NCBI RefSeq assembly: GCF_003352085.1
Contig: NZ_CP025806.1
Location: 1 to 64,000, forward strand
Source: Sulfitobacter sp. SK012
GTDB taxonomy: Bacteria; Pseudomonadota; Alphaproteobacteria; Rhodobacterales; Rhodobacteraceae
DNA: 64,000 nucleotides
Reading direction: 5' to 3'
The position numbers were made by a program, and so were the translations under genes. The notes under the pieces are model-generated. The model did not search any database. It had not been told where the DNA came from and was given only the letters and a program-made list of their open reading frames with translations. Of the stretch, positions 8,701-17,310 are shown piece after piece (the stretch's first letter is position 1; every line of letters begins with the position of its first letter).

Positions 8701-10008
8701 GGACTTGGGCGCACACATCGTTCGGCCCAAGTCAGCGCGCCGTTCTTTCGGGTGTGCACCTCGGACGTGCATGGCGAGAAGCGCTTCACGTCGACGATCA
8801 GCAAGCGGCTTGATCAGCTTGGGGCGCTCACCAAAGGCCAGCGCGAGACCGGCTCTCAAGGCATGTTCCGCGAGGAGGACAATCTCGAAAGTCCCATCGC
8901 GCGCTCTGCGCTGCGGGGATATTACGCTGATCTTGCTGCGGGGCGGGCAGAAGCGATGGGCTATGAGACCTTCGCCGACTGGACGGCGCTGCGCCTTATC
9001 GACAAGGACGGCGTGCTGCTCGAAGAATTGCCGCCGATCCAGCGGTTTCTCAATCGCGTGTTGGCCTTGCCAATCCACATGCAAAATGCGCTCTTTGCGG
9101 AGTTCATGCGGCGCATAGCGGATCAAACCGAGCGGGCGCGGGACGCGGGTACGCTAGATCTTGGGGTGGAAACGCTACGGGGCGAAAGGATCAAACAAGT
9201 CTCGGCAGAGGATCTTTGGACCTGCCCGCAATCAGGTGCAGTGACTCGGATTATCGGATTGGAAGTCACGGATCCGGTTCACATTGCGTTTGCAGAGGCG
9301 GCTCTTGGTAACAACTTCGACAAAACTCCGATGGTCAATCGGGCGTCCGGGCGGATGGGGATGCTCTCGAAACGCCCGATGCAGATGTATGACGAAGACA
9401 TTGTCACCCTGATGCGCAAGGTCGTCCGGCCAACTGGCAAATCCTATCTCGAGGAAAGCAAGTTTGAAGCCTCGGCTTGGGAAACCATTGAGCAATCAGA
9501 GTTCATCCGGCTGTGGGACGAGGAAGCCGACAGCTTGCCCAAAACCACCACGACCAAGCTCTATCTGCTCACAGGTCTGTTGCTGCCGATCTGGAAAAAT
9601 ATCCCGACCAGCAACGAGCGCATCTATCGCGTCACGCCCGAAGGCTGTGCGAGCATGATTGGTCGCACACTCAGCGAAGAGGGCGCTGCAGCACTGCGGG
9701 CGCGGTTCATGACTGGGACGCCTGCGACGCCAAGCCAAATGCTGACGGCTGCCCTCGGCACGACAGCGCCCGTCGACCTGGGCCGCGGCCTGACGCTGAC
9801 GCGCCGCCGCGTTGCCGGTGATGTGCGGTTGGAAATCAACGGGGTGGACAAGGGTGCGATCGAAGGTCTCAAAGCTCTCGGGTGTTTTACTGAGATCATC
9901 GCCTTTCAATTGCGGGTCTTTGTCCCGCACGGGGTGGGTGTCGATGCGGAAGCGATCCTGACGCGGATCGTTGGCGATGGGCAAGCGGGTGTCCGCAACG
10001 CAGCCTGA
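5743..10008 (+). CDS. Strawberry-notch-type helicase with N-terminal DNA methyltransferase domain
   Basis: The protein is 1421 aa. The start at 5743 (MAHPKPKH) follows AAAGGA; an in-frame ATG 75 bp upstream lacks such a site. The N-terminal part carries an S-adenosylmethionine motif (LEPSAGTGALAGF, about residue 132) and the N6-adenine-type catalytic NPPF (about 196). The middle holds a superfamily 2 ATPase: Walker A variant GDGTGCGKGRE (about 482), DEAH (about 590) and SAT motif VSATG. A helicase C-terminal domain has QGLGRTHRSAQ (about 985). This is the architecture of the strawberry-notch NTPase proteins found on conjugative plasmids. Proposed roles are plasmid DNA modification and remodelling. 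It has not been shown experimentally which strand or sequence is methylated. A small gene and DUF736 follow. Confidence 0.9.
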   Translation: MAHPKPKHPNQSPSNAQLKSALSLIAAEIARDPLRSSFLSKIMRDTFGGSDASGAWNWRMGYDMMQAAAVLALSNHGDGLDPLGTAKPLAMRLLTETRRSEQQIRLQQFSTPLPYAALAVRAGAIRNGETVLEPSAGTGALAGFAKRAGAKLLLNEVDPFRQRLLDAVFDGEATAHDAEHIDDLLTSPTAPSVVVMNPPFASSVDRSRDKHIAAKHLIGAAKRLAPGGRLVAIMPMGFTLERDAAHWARAMGTLTPRLALTMPGHVYRKLGTSVDTQLMVFDKVQDEHEMIRVSVDDLDAAISIVDEIAATRPIKAPATAQRPKHVHGLLTRSEHSTGRKPTKTRAAVAKTPKHAATPLSFTTFETPRENTPISEIYARYRPQRIDIAGAQEHPTPLVESIAMASVAPPVPSLHAAEGLRLPNRLIAEGHLSEAQLETIIMANDAHARDLPGKFTIDDDQTKMLRSDEDGDARAYRLGYFLGDGTGCGKGRECAGLILVNWLSGRRKAVWVSKSATLIEDAVRDWTDLGGSPADIQPLSKWKPDQSVTMGDGIMFVTYATLRSAGKCGTTRLNQLLEWMGDDFDGVLAFDEAHAMQNAAGSEQGRGAKPSQQGLAGLRLQLATPRARVFYVSATGATSVHNLAYASRLGLWGQGNEYPFPSRESFVSAMEAGGVAAMEVVARDLKTLGFYTARALSFDGVEYDVLEHALTPAQTEIYDAYAGAFRTIHHNLEAALTATGVNDASGETNASAAKASAKSRFESTKQRFFNHLLMGMKAPSIVSAIQQDMSDGYACVIQVVSTGESLLKRRLEIMDPDDELVEGALTPRDYVLGYLEQAFPIHTQKLVEMDGNIAAEPLRDATGALVVSREALALRDEAMMDSMALAPIPAALDQILWAFGDEAVAEVTGRSIRPLKSSDGALFIEKRAASSNSSETQAFMDGDKNILIFSDAGGTGRSYHAAQTAKNQKRRRHYLLEPGWRADAAIQGLGRTHRSAQVSAPFFRVCTSDVHGEKRFTSTISKRLDQLGALTKGQRETGSQGMFREEDNLESPIARSALRGYYADLAAGRAEAMGYETFADWTALRLIDKDGVLLEELPPIQRFLNRVLALPIHMQNALFAEFMRRIADQTERARDAGTLDLGVETLRGERIKQVSAEDLWTCPQSGAVTRIIGLEVTDPVHIAFAEAALGNNFDKTPMVNRASGRMGMLSKRPMQMYDEDIVTLMRKVVRPTGKSYLEESKFEASAWETIEQSEFIRLWDEEADSLPKTTTTKLYLLTGLLLPIWKNIPTSNERIYRVTPEGCASMIGRTLSEEGAAALRARFMTGTPATPSQMLTAALGTTAPVDLGRGLTLTRRRVAGDVRLEINGVDKGAIEGLKALGCFTEIIAFQLRVFVPHGVGVDAEAILTRIVGDGQAGVRNAA

Positions 10009-10055
10009 CTCACAACTCTGGCTGTAATCACAATTCCTCAAACGCATCAAAACAA

Positions 10056-10079
10056 GCACCCGCCCAAACAGACGGGTGC
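10056..10079 (+). terminator. GC-rich hairpin after the helicase gene
   Basis: GCACCCG and CGGGTGC form a perfect 7-bp stem with a 10-nt loop about 50 bp after the helicase stop. No T-run follows, so it may be an RNA-stabilising hairpin instead of a terminator. Confidence 0.4.
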
Positions 10080-10114
10080 GCGGCAGGCATTCCTCAATCT
10101 AGATGGAGACACAC

Positions 10115-10321
10115 ATGAACATCGCAGACATCAAAACCGCAGTGGACGCAGGCCAGTCCGTTCACTGGTCAAACGAGGGGTATTGGGTTCGCAAGGATAT
10201 TTTGGGCCAGTACCTGATCATCTTTGAGCCGAATGGCAGTGCCATTGGTCTGACGGACCGAAGTGGGTGCCGTCTGAATGGTCAGGAAGAGGACTTCTTC
10301 CTGTCCGTTCGTGTTGCCTAG
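10115..10321 (+). CDS. Small conserved plasmid protein of unknown function
   Basis: The protein is 68 aa from the ATG at 10115, which follows GGAGA. The in-frame ATG at 10103 overlaps that ribosome site and is less likely. The sequence begins MNIADIKTAVDAGQSVHW and is acidic and soluble, with HWSNEGYWVRKDILGQYLI suggesting a small beta-sheet. It is flanked by the helicase and DUF736 genes and so probably belongs to the plasmid maintenance or transfer backbone. I do not recognise a family with a known function. Confidence 0.65.
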   Translation: MNIADIKTAVDAGQSVHWSNEGYWVRKDILGQYLIIFEPNGSAIGLTDRSGCRLNGQEEDFFLSVRVA

Positions 10322-10524
10322 AACCTCCCAACTGATCATTGGGCAAAGAATGGGTTATGCGTGTGGTGAGGCGACGTGCGTCCAATTACGGCGCTGCATT
10401 GTCTGAGAGGTCGGGAGAAAGGGGAAAGCAGGCTTTCTGTTTTGTGATCCCACAAGGGGTCGAAAAGCAATCTCGGATGGTTTGGCAAAGGCCCGGCCCC
10501 GATAACCCAAGAAGGATAAGTCTC

Positions 10525-11253
10525 ATGTTCGCAGGAACCCTTAACAAAAACGCCGATACCGCAGCCGCAGTCTTCACCGGCAGCATCCACAACACCAAGT
10601 TCGACATCGCGATCCAGTTGGAAACCCGCGCAAAGATGTCAGAGCGCAGCCCGGACTATGATGTCACAGCGGTCAACAAATCTGGCCGCAAGGTTCGCAT
10701 CGGCACGGCCTGGAATGAAACCGGCAATACCAGCGGAAATCCCTACATCTCAATGCAGCTGGACGTCGGCCTCGGGCCCTTCCGCGTCAACGCGGTCCAA
10801 ACGCAGGAAGCGCGTAAAGCCAAAAGCGAAGACTTCGAGATCATCCCGCTGGTCTCCAATGGGACGATGAAGTCAGGCTCCATCTCGGGTGAATTGACCG
10901 CAATGGACGCCGACAACGCATTCGCGGGCTACATCGCCAACATGATGTTCGATCTGGATTTCATGCTGATCGAGAATGACTACAAGACGGAAGACACCCA
11001 TCCAGATTACCGGATCGAGGTCAGCTCTCCAAAAGGCAAGCCGATCCGCGTTGGCTCCGCCTGGATGGCCAAGAGCAACCGGACGGGTCATGACTACGTC
11101 TCGCTGTTGATCAACACGCCAGATGGCGATTTGCGCGTCAACGCCGTGCAGAACGAAGACCAGCGCGGCGGCCAGACGTTCTCGATCATTCCGTTCGTGC
11201 AAAGCGGGGATCAGGAGCAGGATGCGGGTGGTGGATTGTCACTGGTTGCTTGA
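10525..11253 (+). CDS. Tandem DUF736 protein
   Basis: The protein is 242 aa, starting at the ATG after GAAGGA (10525). Two copies of the DUF736 domain are visible. The first half has YDVTAVNKSGRKVRIGTAW ... GPFRVNAVQ and the second has YRIEVSSPKGKPIRVGSAW ... GDLRVNAVQ, so the gene arose by internal duplication. DUF736 proteins are usually about 100 aa and single-domain, and they sit next to plasmid transfer and antirestriction genes. Their function is unknown. A strong terminator follows 31 bp after the stop, closing the transcription unit. Confidence 0.85.
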   Translation: MFAGTLNKNADTAAAVFTGSIHNTKFDIAIQLETRAKMSERSPDYDVTAVNKSGRKVRIGTAWNETGNTSGNPYISMQLDVGLGPFRVNAVQTQEARKAKSEDFEIIPLVSNGTMKSGSISGELTAMDADNAFAGYIANMMFDLDFMLIENDYKTEDTHPDYRIEVSSPKGKPIRVGSAWMAKSNRTGHDYVSLLINTPDGDLRVNAVQNEDQRGGQTFSIIPFVQSGDQEQDAGGGLSLVA

Positions 11254-11284
11254 TCAAAGCACGTCTATCGACTGACAAAACAGA

Positions 11285-11315
11285 GGGAGCCGCGGCAACG
11301 CGGTTCCCTTTTTTT
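11285..11315 (+). terminator. Rho-independent terminator after DUF736
   Basis: GGGAGCCGCG and CGCGGTTCCC form a 10-bp stem (one G-T wobble) with a GCAA tetraloop, followed directly by seven T residues. Confidence 0.9.
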
Positions 11316-11547
11316 GTGCCTGTCTGATTTAGAGGCGGCAAGAACGCCCTCTAGTTGCGATTTCGCAGAAATATCCATACCACATTGTTACTAAGTTATA
11401 ATATGAGCCGAGATGCCGTTCGATCCGATCCAATTTGATCCGAAGATGTCATTTCTTATTGTTATTTTAACTTTCTAGTCCTACATCTAGTAACAGATAT
11501 GACTGGCGCCTCTGCACTTGGGTTCGCCCTTGGATATGCGTCAGTCC

Positions 11548-12450
11548 TCATCCCCTCCAAAGATCCCATTCTTCCCAACCATCGACCACACCCATATCTT
11601 TGAGTGTGACTGCGCCGTTCATCGGTTGGGGGAAGCTATGCAAATGGTCGCGTAGGCGGATGTGCCATTTTGACTGAGGGCAAAGCTGTTTCAGGAAAAA
11701 CCTCATCAGGCAAAAATATCGGAAAACCTGATACTGGTCAGTCTGTGCAATTTCTATGAGTTGCGGTGGAACGCTGGCATGATCTTTGATGTGGCTGTTC
11801 CAAAGTCGCTCATGATGTGCGGATGCATTTCGCACCTGAGAAAACGACCTCATCCACTGTATCATGAACTTACCGTTCAAAATTCCATACTTTCCAGCGA
11901 TTTTGGTTTGAATATCCATCGGCAGCATCTCAAACAGATGTGACAACGCCCCAAAATCAAGAATCTGCACGGCAACCCAGATCGGCATTTCACCGTAGGC
12001 TTGTTTGTTGTGCTTGACGAAAGCGGCCTTGCCAGAACGCGTTTCAAAGCCTCGATAGCGCTCTTCCCACCTTTTATAACGTCCATTTAAGACAAACTTT
12101 TGCTGAAGTAGCTGAGGCTTAAGGTGCGCGCAGGCGTCGCGACGACCAAATCTGTATGCAATATCGACCTGCAAGGCCAGTTCGATCCGTTCCAAAGCAT
12201 CTAGCGCAAGAAGGCGCAGCTTTTTATCAAAAACATATAGGTCGACGGCATCTGACATATGCGTGTCAGGCATGAATTGGTCCGAGATGGTTCCGTCGTC
12301 ATTAGCTTGTTTGAATGGATACCAATATCCACTCAGTCGGTAGTAGCCAAACCGTTCAAGCGCCTTCTTTGCTCGTATAGGCTCGCTGATCGCCATTCCC
12401 CTCGATTTGAGGAGGCCAAGCTGATCATCAATGGATTTCCAGTTTTTCAT
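11548..12450 (-). CDS. Abi_2 (AbiD/AbiF-type) abortive infection protein
   Basis: The protein is 300 aa. The ATG at 12450 is preferred because GAGG lies 6 nt upstream; an in-frame ATG at 12462 overlaps that site. The sequence shows the Abi_2 family pattern: an N-terminal KSIDDQLGLLKSRGM block, ERFGYYRLSGYWYPF (about 32-46), a helical centre LRLLALDALERIELALQ, and the HEPN-type RNase motif R-x4-H in RNASAHH (R207, H212). Such proteins act as phage-defence RNases that stop host growth. It stands alone on the minus strand between two plasmid-backbone operons, as expected of cargo. Its trigger and target are unknown. Confidence 0.85.
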   Translation of the reverse strand: MKNWKSIDDQLGLLKSRGMAISEPIRAKKALERFGYYRLSGYWYPFKQANDDGTISDQFMPDTHMSDAVDLYVFDKKLRLLALDALERIELALQVDIAYRFGRRDACAHLKPQLLQQKFVLNGRYKRWEERYRGFETRSGKAAFVKHNKQAYGEMPIWVAVQILDFGALSHLFEMLPMDIQTKIAGKYGILNGKFMIQWMRSFSQVRNASAHHERLWNSHIKDHASVPPQLIEIAQTDQYQVFRYFCLMRFFLKQLCPQSKWHIRLRDHLHSFPQPMNGAVTLKDMGVVDGWEEWDLWRG

Positions 12451-13098
12451 GTAATGCCTCATACAGACATTTGTTGCAGCAGGCCAACCTTGAGCTGAGT
12501 TTCTGCTTCGGTCTTCGCCTGCGCCTGAATGCGCAACGAATTGGAGGATCGTGGAAATAGCCTAACGGCCTCCCCAGCTCGGCTTCGCGTGTCGCAGGTG
12601 AGAACGGCCCTGCGGTCCGTCGCGCATGCGGCCATGCGGCCTTACCGCGGCGTCGGCGTTTGGGTCCCGGTTTGCCCGTCTCGCGAGCACGGCGGGTCTC
12701 GGCCACGCTTGCGGCCTTCGCTCTGGTCTGTTTTGCGGGGCAAAACGATCCCTCCGCTGCACCCGCCTGCGTGTCCGGCCCCACCGCTTGCCTGCTCGCG
12801 TCGGGCAAACCTGGCGTCAAAACACACACACATGAGTATGGAAGCATATCCTCCGGATGGCCACAGAATCAGCCCGCCTCAAGGATCGCAAAACTTTTCG
12901 GCAAAGGCGGCGCGGTTTGTGAGGTCTGTCTTGTGCGTGAGGTTTTGCGGGTTGTGAGCACGGCACTTGGAAAACTTTTGCGCCCAGCAAGCTGGCGGCT
13001 GCGCCGTCCCTGACCCGGACAGATTCGGTGAACCAGAAATCGGCCATGCCCCCACACGCATGTGGTGGCCCTCAAACTCAAACATTGGAGATGAACAC
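12451..13098. other. GC-rich gene-free interval
   Basis: Nothing I can support as a gene. Several overlapping open frames on both strands are low-complexity, rich in R, P, A and C and lacking ribosome sites, which is typical of random GC-rich frames. The right end (after about 13070) is the leader of the DUF2493 gene. It may be a decayed backbone gene, but no family is recognisable. Confidence 0.6.
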
Positions 13099-14028
13099 AT
13101 GGCCTACGATCAAGCGACAACATACGAGACAATCGAACTCTTCGGCCTGACGGAGAAAGATGCACACTTGCCAATCCCGCAGGACGATATCCTGAAAGAT
13201 TGCATCATTCGCGAAGCATTTGAGACCCTGCTCGGGCAATTGCGGAATACCGGACTTGAAGGAGAGATCGAACCTCTCGCGCACGGGTTGGCAACAATCC
13301 TGCAGCGCCGCAAGGTTGCTCTCGGTAAGGAATTCGACCGCACAGCTGACAAGATCGGTGCGTTGGCAAAATGTCACGACGGATCAGAAATCGCCGAGAC
13401 CGCACTGGAAGAGGCGCAAGCGCGCTTCGTGCACTTGCGCGAGATCGTGGATGCCATCGAGACGATGGGGGAGGCAGCTGCAGAGTGCTATGAGGTAGAG
13501 ACCGGCAATGCTTTCATCCCAGCAGCGGGATCGCGGGCCAGCGTTCGGGCGCAAGAGACGGGAGCCGTCTTCGAAGCCAAGCAACTTCTGGAACAGCATG
13601 ATCGTGAGACGGCCGCCAAGTCAAAAGTCGAAGGCGTTCCTCTGATTGTCTCGGGAGCGACGGGCTGGACCGACATCGACGTCATCTTCCGAACCCTCGA
13701 TAAGGTTCGGGACCGGATCAAACAAAACCGCAACCAGGATATCTTCATCTGCCACAAAGGCGGCAAGCATGGAGCGGAGATGATTGCGGCCCGGTGGGCA
13801 CGCGCGCGGGGCATCAACCAGGCGCGCTTTGATCCGCGCTGGTCTGCACATGGACGTGCAGCACCGTTCAAGTGCAACGACGAGATGCTGGACGATAAGT
13901 TCGCCGCGACGGGAGTTGTTCTCTTCGGCGGTAACGGGGTTGCGCTGAACCTCGGGCAGAAGGCCGAAGCGAAAGGGCTGACGGTGATGCGGGTCGCGGA
14001 TCCAGTGAAGGAGAAGGCAGAAGCATAA
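13099..14028 (+). CDS. DUF2493 (SLOG-superfamily) plasmid protein
   Basis: The protein is 309 aa from the ATG at 13099, preceded by GGAG. The C-terminal half contains the DUF2493 Rossmann-like pattern: DIDVIFRTLDKVRDRIKQ, DIFICHKGGKHGAEMIAARWARARGI and AAPFKCNDEMLDD, then VVLFGGNGVALNLGQKAEAKG. The N-terminal half is helical and variable. Family members are thought to bind nucleotide-type ligands (SLOG fold), but their plasmid role is unknown. The gene ends with a clear terminator and is the last intact plasmid-backbone gene here. Confidence 0.82.
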   Translation: MAYDQATTYETIELFGLTEKDAHLPIPQDDILKDCIIREAFETLLGQLRNTGLEGEIEPLAHGLATILQRRKVALGKEFDRTADKIGALAKCHDGSEIAETALEEAQARFVHLREIVDAIETMGEAAAECYEVETGNAFIPAAGSRASVRAQETGAVFEAKQLLEQHDRETAAKSKVEGVPLIVSGATGWTDIDVIFRTLDKVRDRIKQNRNQDIFICHKGGKHGAEMIAARWARARGINQARFDPRWSAHGRAAPFKCNDEMLDDKFAATGVVLFGGNGVALNLGQKAEAKGLTVMRVADPVKEKAEA

Positions 14029-14035
14029 GTCAAAG

Positions 14036-14064
14036 AGGGTCACCTTCGGGTGGCCCTTTCTTCG
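14036..14064 (+). terminator. Rho-independent terminator after DUF2493
   Basis: AGGGTCACC and GGTGGCCCT pair (one G-T wobble) around a TTCG tetraloop, followed by TTCTTCGTT. Confidence 0.8.
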
Positions 14065-15175
14065 TTCTCAAGAGGCATGTGCAAAAAGGACGCCTTTGGT
14101 TGGACAAAGGGCGGGGCAAGGAACAATTTGTAGAGGTGAGTTGGTCCAACGCCTACCGTCTTTTCGTGCAGGAACTTCAACGCGTCATACGTGAGCATGG
14201 CAACGAGGCTATTTACGCAGGCTCCTACGGATGGGCAAGTGCCGGTAGGTTTCACCATGCACAAAGCCAACTCAAACGTTTTCTAAATTGTATCGGTGGC
14301 TTCACGAATTCCGTTGGTGGCTATAGCTTTGGTGACGCCCAGACGATTGTGCCTCATGTTTTGGGCACTTTTCATGGGCACCTTGATACTATGACAGGGT
14401 GGGAGACGATTGCCACAGATTGCGAGCTCTTTGTCGCATTTGGTGGGTTCCCCTTAAAGAACGGTCAGATATCACCGGGCGGCACGGGTCGACATGTCCA
14501 CCGGGACGGGTTGCATGCAGCGGGGCAGGCCGGAGTGCAGTTCGTCAACATATCACCGCTCAGGTCGGATTTGATGGAAGAGGTTGATGCACAGTGGCTC
14601 GCGCCTAGGTCTTCCACCGATGCGGCACTGCTTTTGGCGTTAGCGTATGAGATCTGATCTCGAGACCTTCACGACATGGCGTTCTTGGCAAAATACGCTG
14701 TCGGGTTTGATGCGTTCCGCGCCTACTTGATGGGAGATCAGGACGGGATTGTGAAGTCTGCTGAATGGGCGTCTGGCATCTGCGATTTGCCCACGGATGC
14801 GATCATCGATCTCGCAAAGCGCATGAGCACCCAGAAAACGATGATATCGATCGCGTGGTCCTTGAACAGACAAGATCACGGCGAACAACCGTATTGGGCG
14901 ACGATTGCGCTCGGGGCGTTGTTGGGCGGCATCGCGGAACCGGCATTGGTTTTGGGTATTCAGCAGAAAACGCCACAGGCACCAGCCGGAGGCAGATCAA
15001 GATTGCAGCATTTCCGCAAGGCAAGAACAATGTGACCAGCTTTATTCCTGCACCACGGATCGCGGATATGCTTGAGAACCCCGGTGGCGCATTTGAGTAC
15101 AATGGGGTTTTGCGTCGACCGATTGAGGCCACCGCCGCTTTCAGACGTCCAACATACTCTTTTCCTTCCAAATAA
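14060..15175 (+). pseudogene. Broken molybdopterin oxidoreductase (TMAO/biotin-sulfoxide reductase type)
   Basis: Consecutive frames encode an internal section of a BisC/TorA/DMSO-reductase-family catalytic subunit. The first frame (to 14657) reads FVEVSWSNAYRLFVQEL, YAGSYGWASAGRFHHAQSQ and FGGFPLKNGQISPGG, ending in LALAYEI and a stop. A second frame resumes with HDMAFLAKYAVGFDAFRAYL and continues to IALGALLGGIAEPA, and a third carries AFPQGKNNVTSFIPAPRIADML. At least two frameshifts are present, the N-terminal start is missing and the C-terminal half (after about 15175) is absent. The intact enzyme would bind the molybdenum cofactor and reduce S- or N-oxides. Here it cannot be functional. 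Confidence 0.85.
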
Positions 15176-15263
15176 CTTCTTTCAGCTGTTTGGTAGCTAC
15201 TACAACCAAGTTAGTGAACGTCCGGATAAAAACGTTGGTTATAGGGATATAATTTCAGATCAC

Positions 15264-16265
15264 CTAACTGACGCGTGAGACGGCAAACTTGCTGGGGGAG
15301 ACGCCGAATTTCTGGCCAAACCGTTTGGAAAAGTGGGTCTTCGACGAAAACCCGACAGCGGCGCTGATTTCAGCGACGGATAGATTGGTATCTGCCAATA
15401 ATGCGCGCCCGCGTTCAAGCCGTAGCCCGACTAGAAACTGCTTTGGCGAGGTGTTGGTGTAGCGGGAGAAAAGCCGCTCCATCTGCCTCATAGACAGGCC
15501 GAACTGGAACGAGATTTGCTTTAGGCTGATTTCGTCCTCCAGATTGTCGTGCATGTAGTCTACGATGGCCGCCAGCCTGACATGGCGGGTTGCCAGCAAT
15601 GCAGATGTCGCGCTGCGCTGGCGGGCGTTGCCGGGTCGCGCCGATTGCATCAGGCACATGTTCAGAATGGTATCCGCCAGAACACCGCCGTGTTTTTCGC
15701 GGATAAGATGCACCATCATATCGGTTGCTGCCGCCCCGCCGCCGCAGGTCAGGATGCGCCGGTCCAGAACATAGAGCTGTTCCAGTGGATCGAGGTTGGG
15801 AAACCGCTCCCTGAAACTGTCCAGATTTTCCCAATGCAGAGTGAATGCGGTGTTTTCAAGGATGCCAGCATGAGCCAGTATATAGGCCCCGGTGCACAGA
15901 CCACCAACAGTGCGGCCACGACGCCAGCCCCGCCTTATCCAGTCAGAAACTTTCTTGGACTGATTTCGCTCAGGCTCGACCCCCGCACAGACAATCAAGT
16001 TGCTTTCGCTGCTGGCCTCCTCCATTGCGACGTCCGCCGTCATCGTGACCCCGTTGGAACATTGTATCCGTGAGTCCGTGTAAGAGAGGGTTTCCCAGCT
16101 ATACAGATTACGCTCTGTCAGTTGGTTGGCGATGCGCAGCGGCTCGATCGCGGAACTGAAGGCGAGCATGGAAAATTGTGGCAGCAGCAGAAATGAAAAA
16201 TGCTCAGTTTCGATGTCGCCATCCATCTGAACATGCGCAATCCCATTGGGCATATATTGTGCCAT
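15264..16265 (-). CDS. GlxA-family AraC-type transcriptional regulator
   Basis: The protein is 333 aa. The start at 16265 follows AAAGGA and lies 16 bp after the upstream gene; a longer frame would overlap it. The N-terminal DJ-1/PfpI-like domain (about 10-190) shows the GLCTGAYILAHAG elbow, and the C-terminal AraC domain has the two helix-turn-helices (EISLKQISFQFGLSMRQMERLF, LSVAEISAAVGFSSKTHFSKRFGQKFGVSP). GlxA-type regulators often control carnitine, betaine or choline and related amine catabolism. That fits the nearby betaine-type transporter. It is the last gene of the minus-strand run from the 3-hydroxyisobutyrate-type dehydrogenase. Confidence 0.9.
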   Translation of the reverse strand: MAQYMPNGIAHVQMDGDIETEHFSFLLLPQFSMLAFSSAIEPLRIANQLTERNLYSWETLSYTDSRIQCSNGVTMTADVAMEEASSESNLIVCAGVEPERNQSKKVSDWIRRGWRRGRTVGGLCTGAYILAHAGILENTAFTLHWENLDSFRERFPNLDPLEQLYVLDRRILTCGGGAAATDMMVHLIREKHGGVLADTILNMCLMQSARPGNARQRSATSALLATRHVRLAAIVDYMHDNLEDEISLKQISFQFGLSMRQMERLFSRYTNTSPKQFLVGLRLERGRALLADTNLSVAEISAAVGFSSKTHFSKRFGQKFGVSPSKFAVSRVS

Positions 16266-16281
16266 TTCGCTATCCTTTTGC

Positions 16282-17208
16282 CTATCCAGCCTTGTGCCGT
16301 TCAAACAATGGCTGAACCACTTCACCCCGGTTTAGCTTTGATATGTTCTCGACGATCACCGACACAGCGGAGGCCGCAAATGTAGCACCCGCCATATGCG
16401 GAGTGACGTGCACCAGTGGATGTGTCCAGAACGGGCTGCGGTCCGGCAATGGTTCGAGGCTGAAGGCGTCAAGTGCCGCGCCCGACAAATGGCCGCTGTT
16501 CAATGCGTCAAGCAGCGCGCCGTCGTCGACTACCGCGCCGCGACTGATGTTCACAAAGAACGTGCCGGGCCCCATCGCGGCAAATGCGCCAGCGTCCAGC
16601 ATATGCCGCGTTGTATCGGTGAGGGGGAGGCAATTGATGATGATGTCCGGTTCCGACAGGAAGTTGCAAAACTGAGCCGGGCCATGCCGCGCGTCAATTC
16701 CCGCAATTCGGATCGGAAATGCGTCCCAACCCGTCACGGCGTACCCGCTATCGTGGATGCGCTGCGCAACCGTCGCGCCGATGCGTCCAAGGCCCAATAC
16801 CCCGACTTTGAAATGTCCCGTCGGCACGATAGAGCGGCGTTCCCAGTGCCGTGCGGTTTGCTGTTCGCGATAGGTGTAATAGTGCCGGTGCCGTTCAAGA
16901 ACCCAGTAAAGCGCGTGGCCCGCCATGTCGCGCGCCACGGCGGGGTCCGCCAGAATGACCACTGGCACATCCGGCAGCATGGGGTCGGCGGCCAGATGCT
17001 CAGTCCCTGCGCCCAGCAAAAAGACGGCGCGCAGGTTGGGATAACGGTTGAGGTCCCCCGGCGGATGATTCCAGATCAACGCATAGGTAATGTCGTTCGG
17101 ATCAAACTGGTCGCCAAAATTGTGGACCGTTTCGGTCGGCAGTTGCCGCAGCAATTCCGACTGCCAGCTCTTGTTGTCATAGCCGTGGTTGTTGAGCAGG
17201 ATAGACAT
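16282..17208 (-). CDS. D-2-hydroxyacid dehydrogenase (GhrA-like glyoxylate/hydroxypyruvate reductase)
   Basis: The protein is 308 aa, usual for the GhrA branch. It has the NAD(P) motif GVLGLGRIGATVA (about 136-148), the catalytic Arg in NISRGAVVDD, Glu in SLEPLPDRSPFW and His in TPHMAG, so the active triad is complete. It should reduce 2-keto acids such as glyoxylate or hydroxypyruvate, or run in reverse on a D-2-hydroxyacid. It lies between the class II aldolase (102 bp upstream) and the GlxA regulator (16 bp downstream) in one transcription unit. The exact substrate is not determinable. Confidence 0.9.
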   Translation of the reverse strand: MSILLNNHGYDNKSWQSELLRQLPTETVHNFGDQFDPNDITYALIWNHPPGDLNRYPNLRAVFLLGAGTEHLAADPMLPDVPVVILADPAVARDMAGHALYWVLERHRHYYTYREQQTARHWERRSIVPTGHFKVGVLGLGRIGATVAQRIHDSGYAVTGWDAFPIRIAGIDARHGPAQFCNFLSEPDIIINCLPLTDTTRHMLDAGAFAAMGPGTFFVNISRGAVVDDGALLDALNSGHLSGAALDAFSLEPLPDRSPFWTHPLVHVTPHMAGATFAASAVSVIVENISKLNRGEVVQPLFERHKAG

Positions 17209-17310
17209 ACGCGGTGAATGGCTTTCGAAAAGTTCTGCGAATGAATTGCAAGGCTTCGATCAGCGTGATTGCCTGGGTGGGGCGATGACATGGCCCCACC
17301 CGGACAAGGA

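Noticed and set aside
12528..13013. Overlapping Arg/Pro-rich reading frames in the GC-rich interval
   Set aside because: Low-complexity, multiple frames in parallel on both strands, no ribosome sites; typical of random GC-rich DNA.
14765..15175. 136-codon frame as a separate gene
   Set aside because: Its useful part (AFPQGKNNVTSFIPAPRIADML) continues the molybdoenzyme sequence of the preceding frames, so it is a frameshifted piece of one pseudogene.
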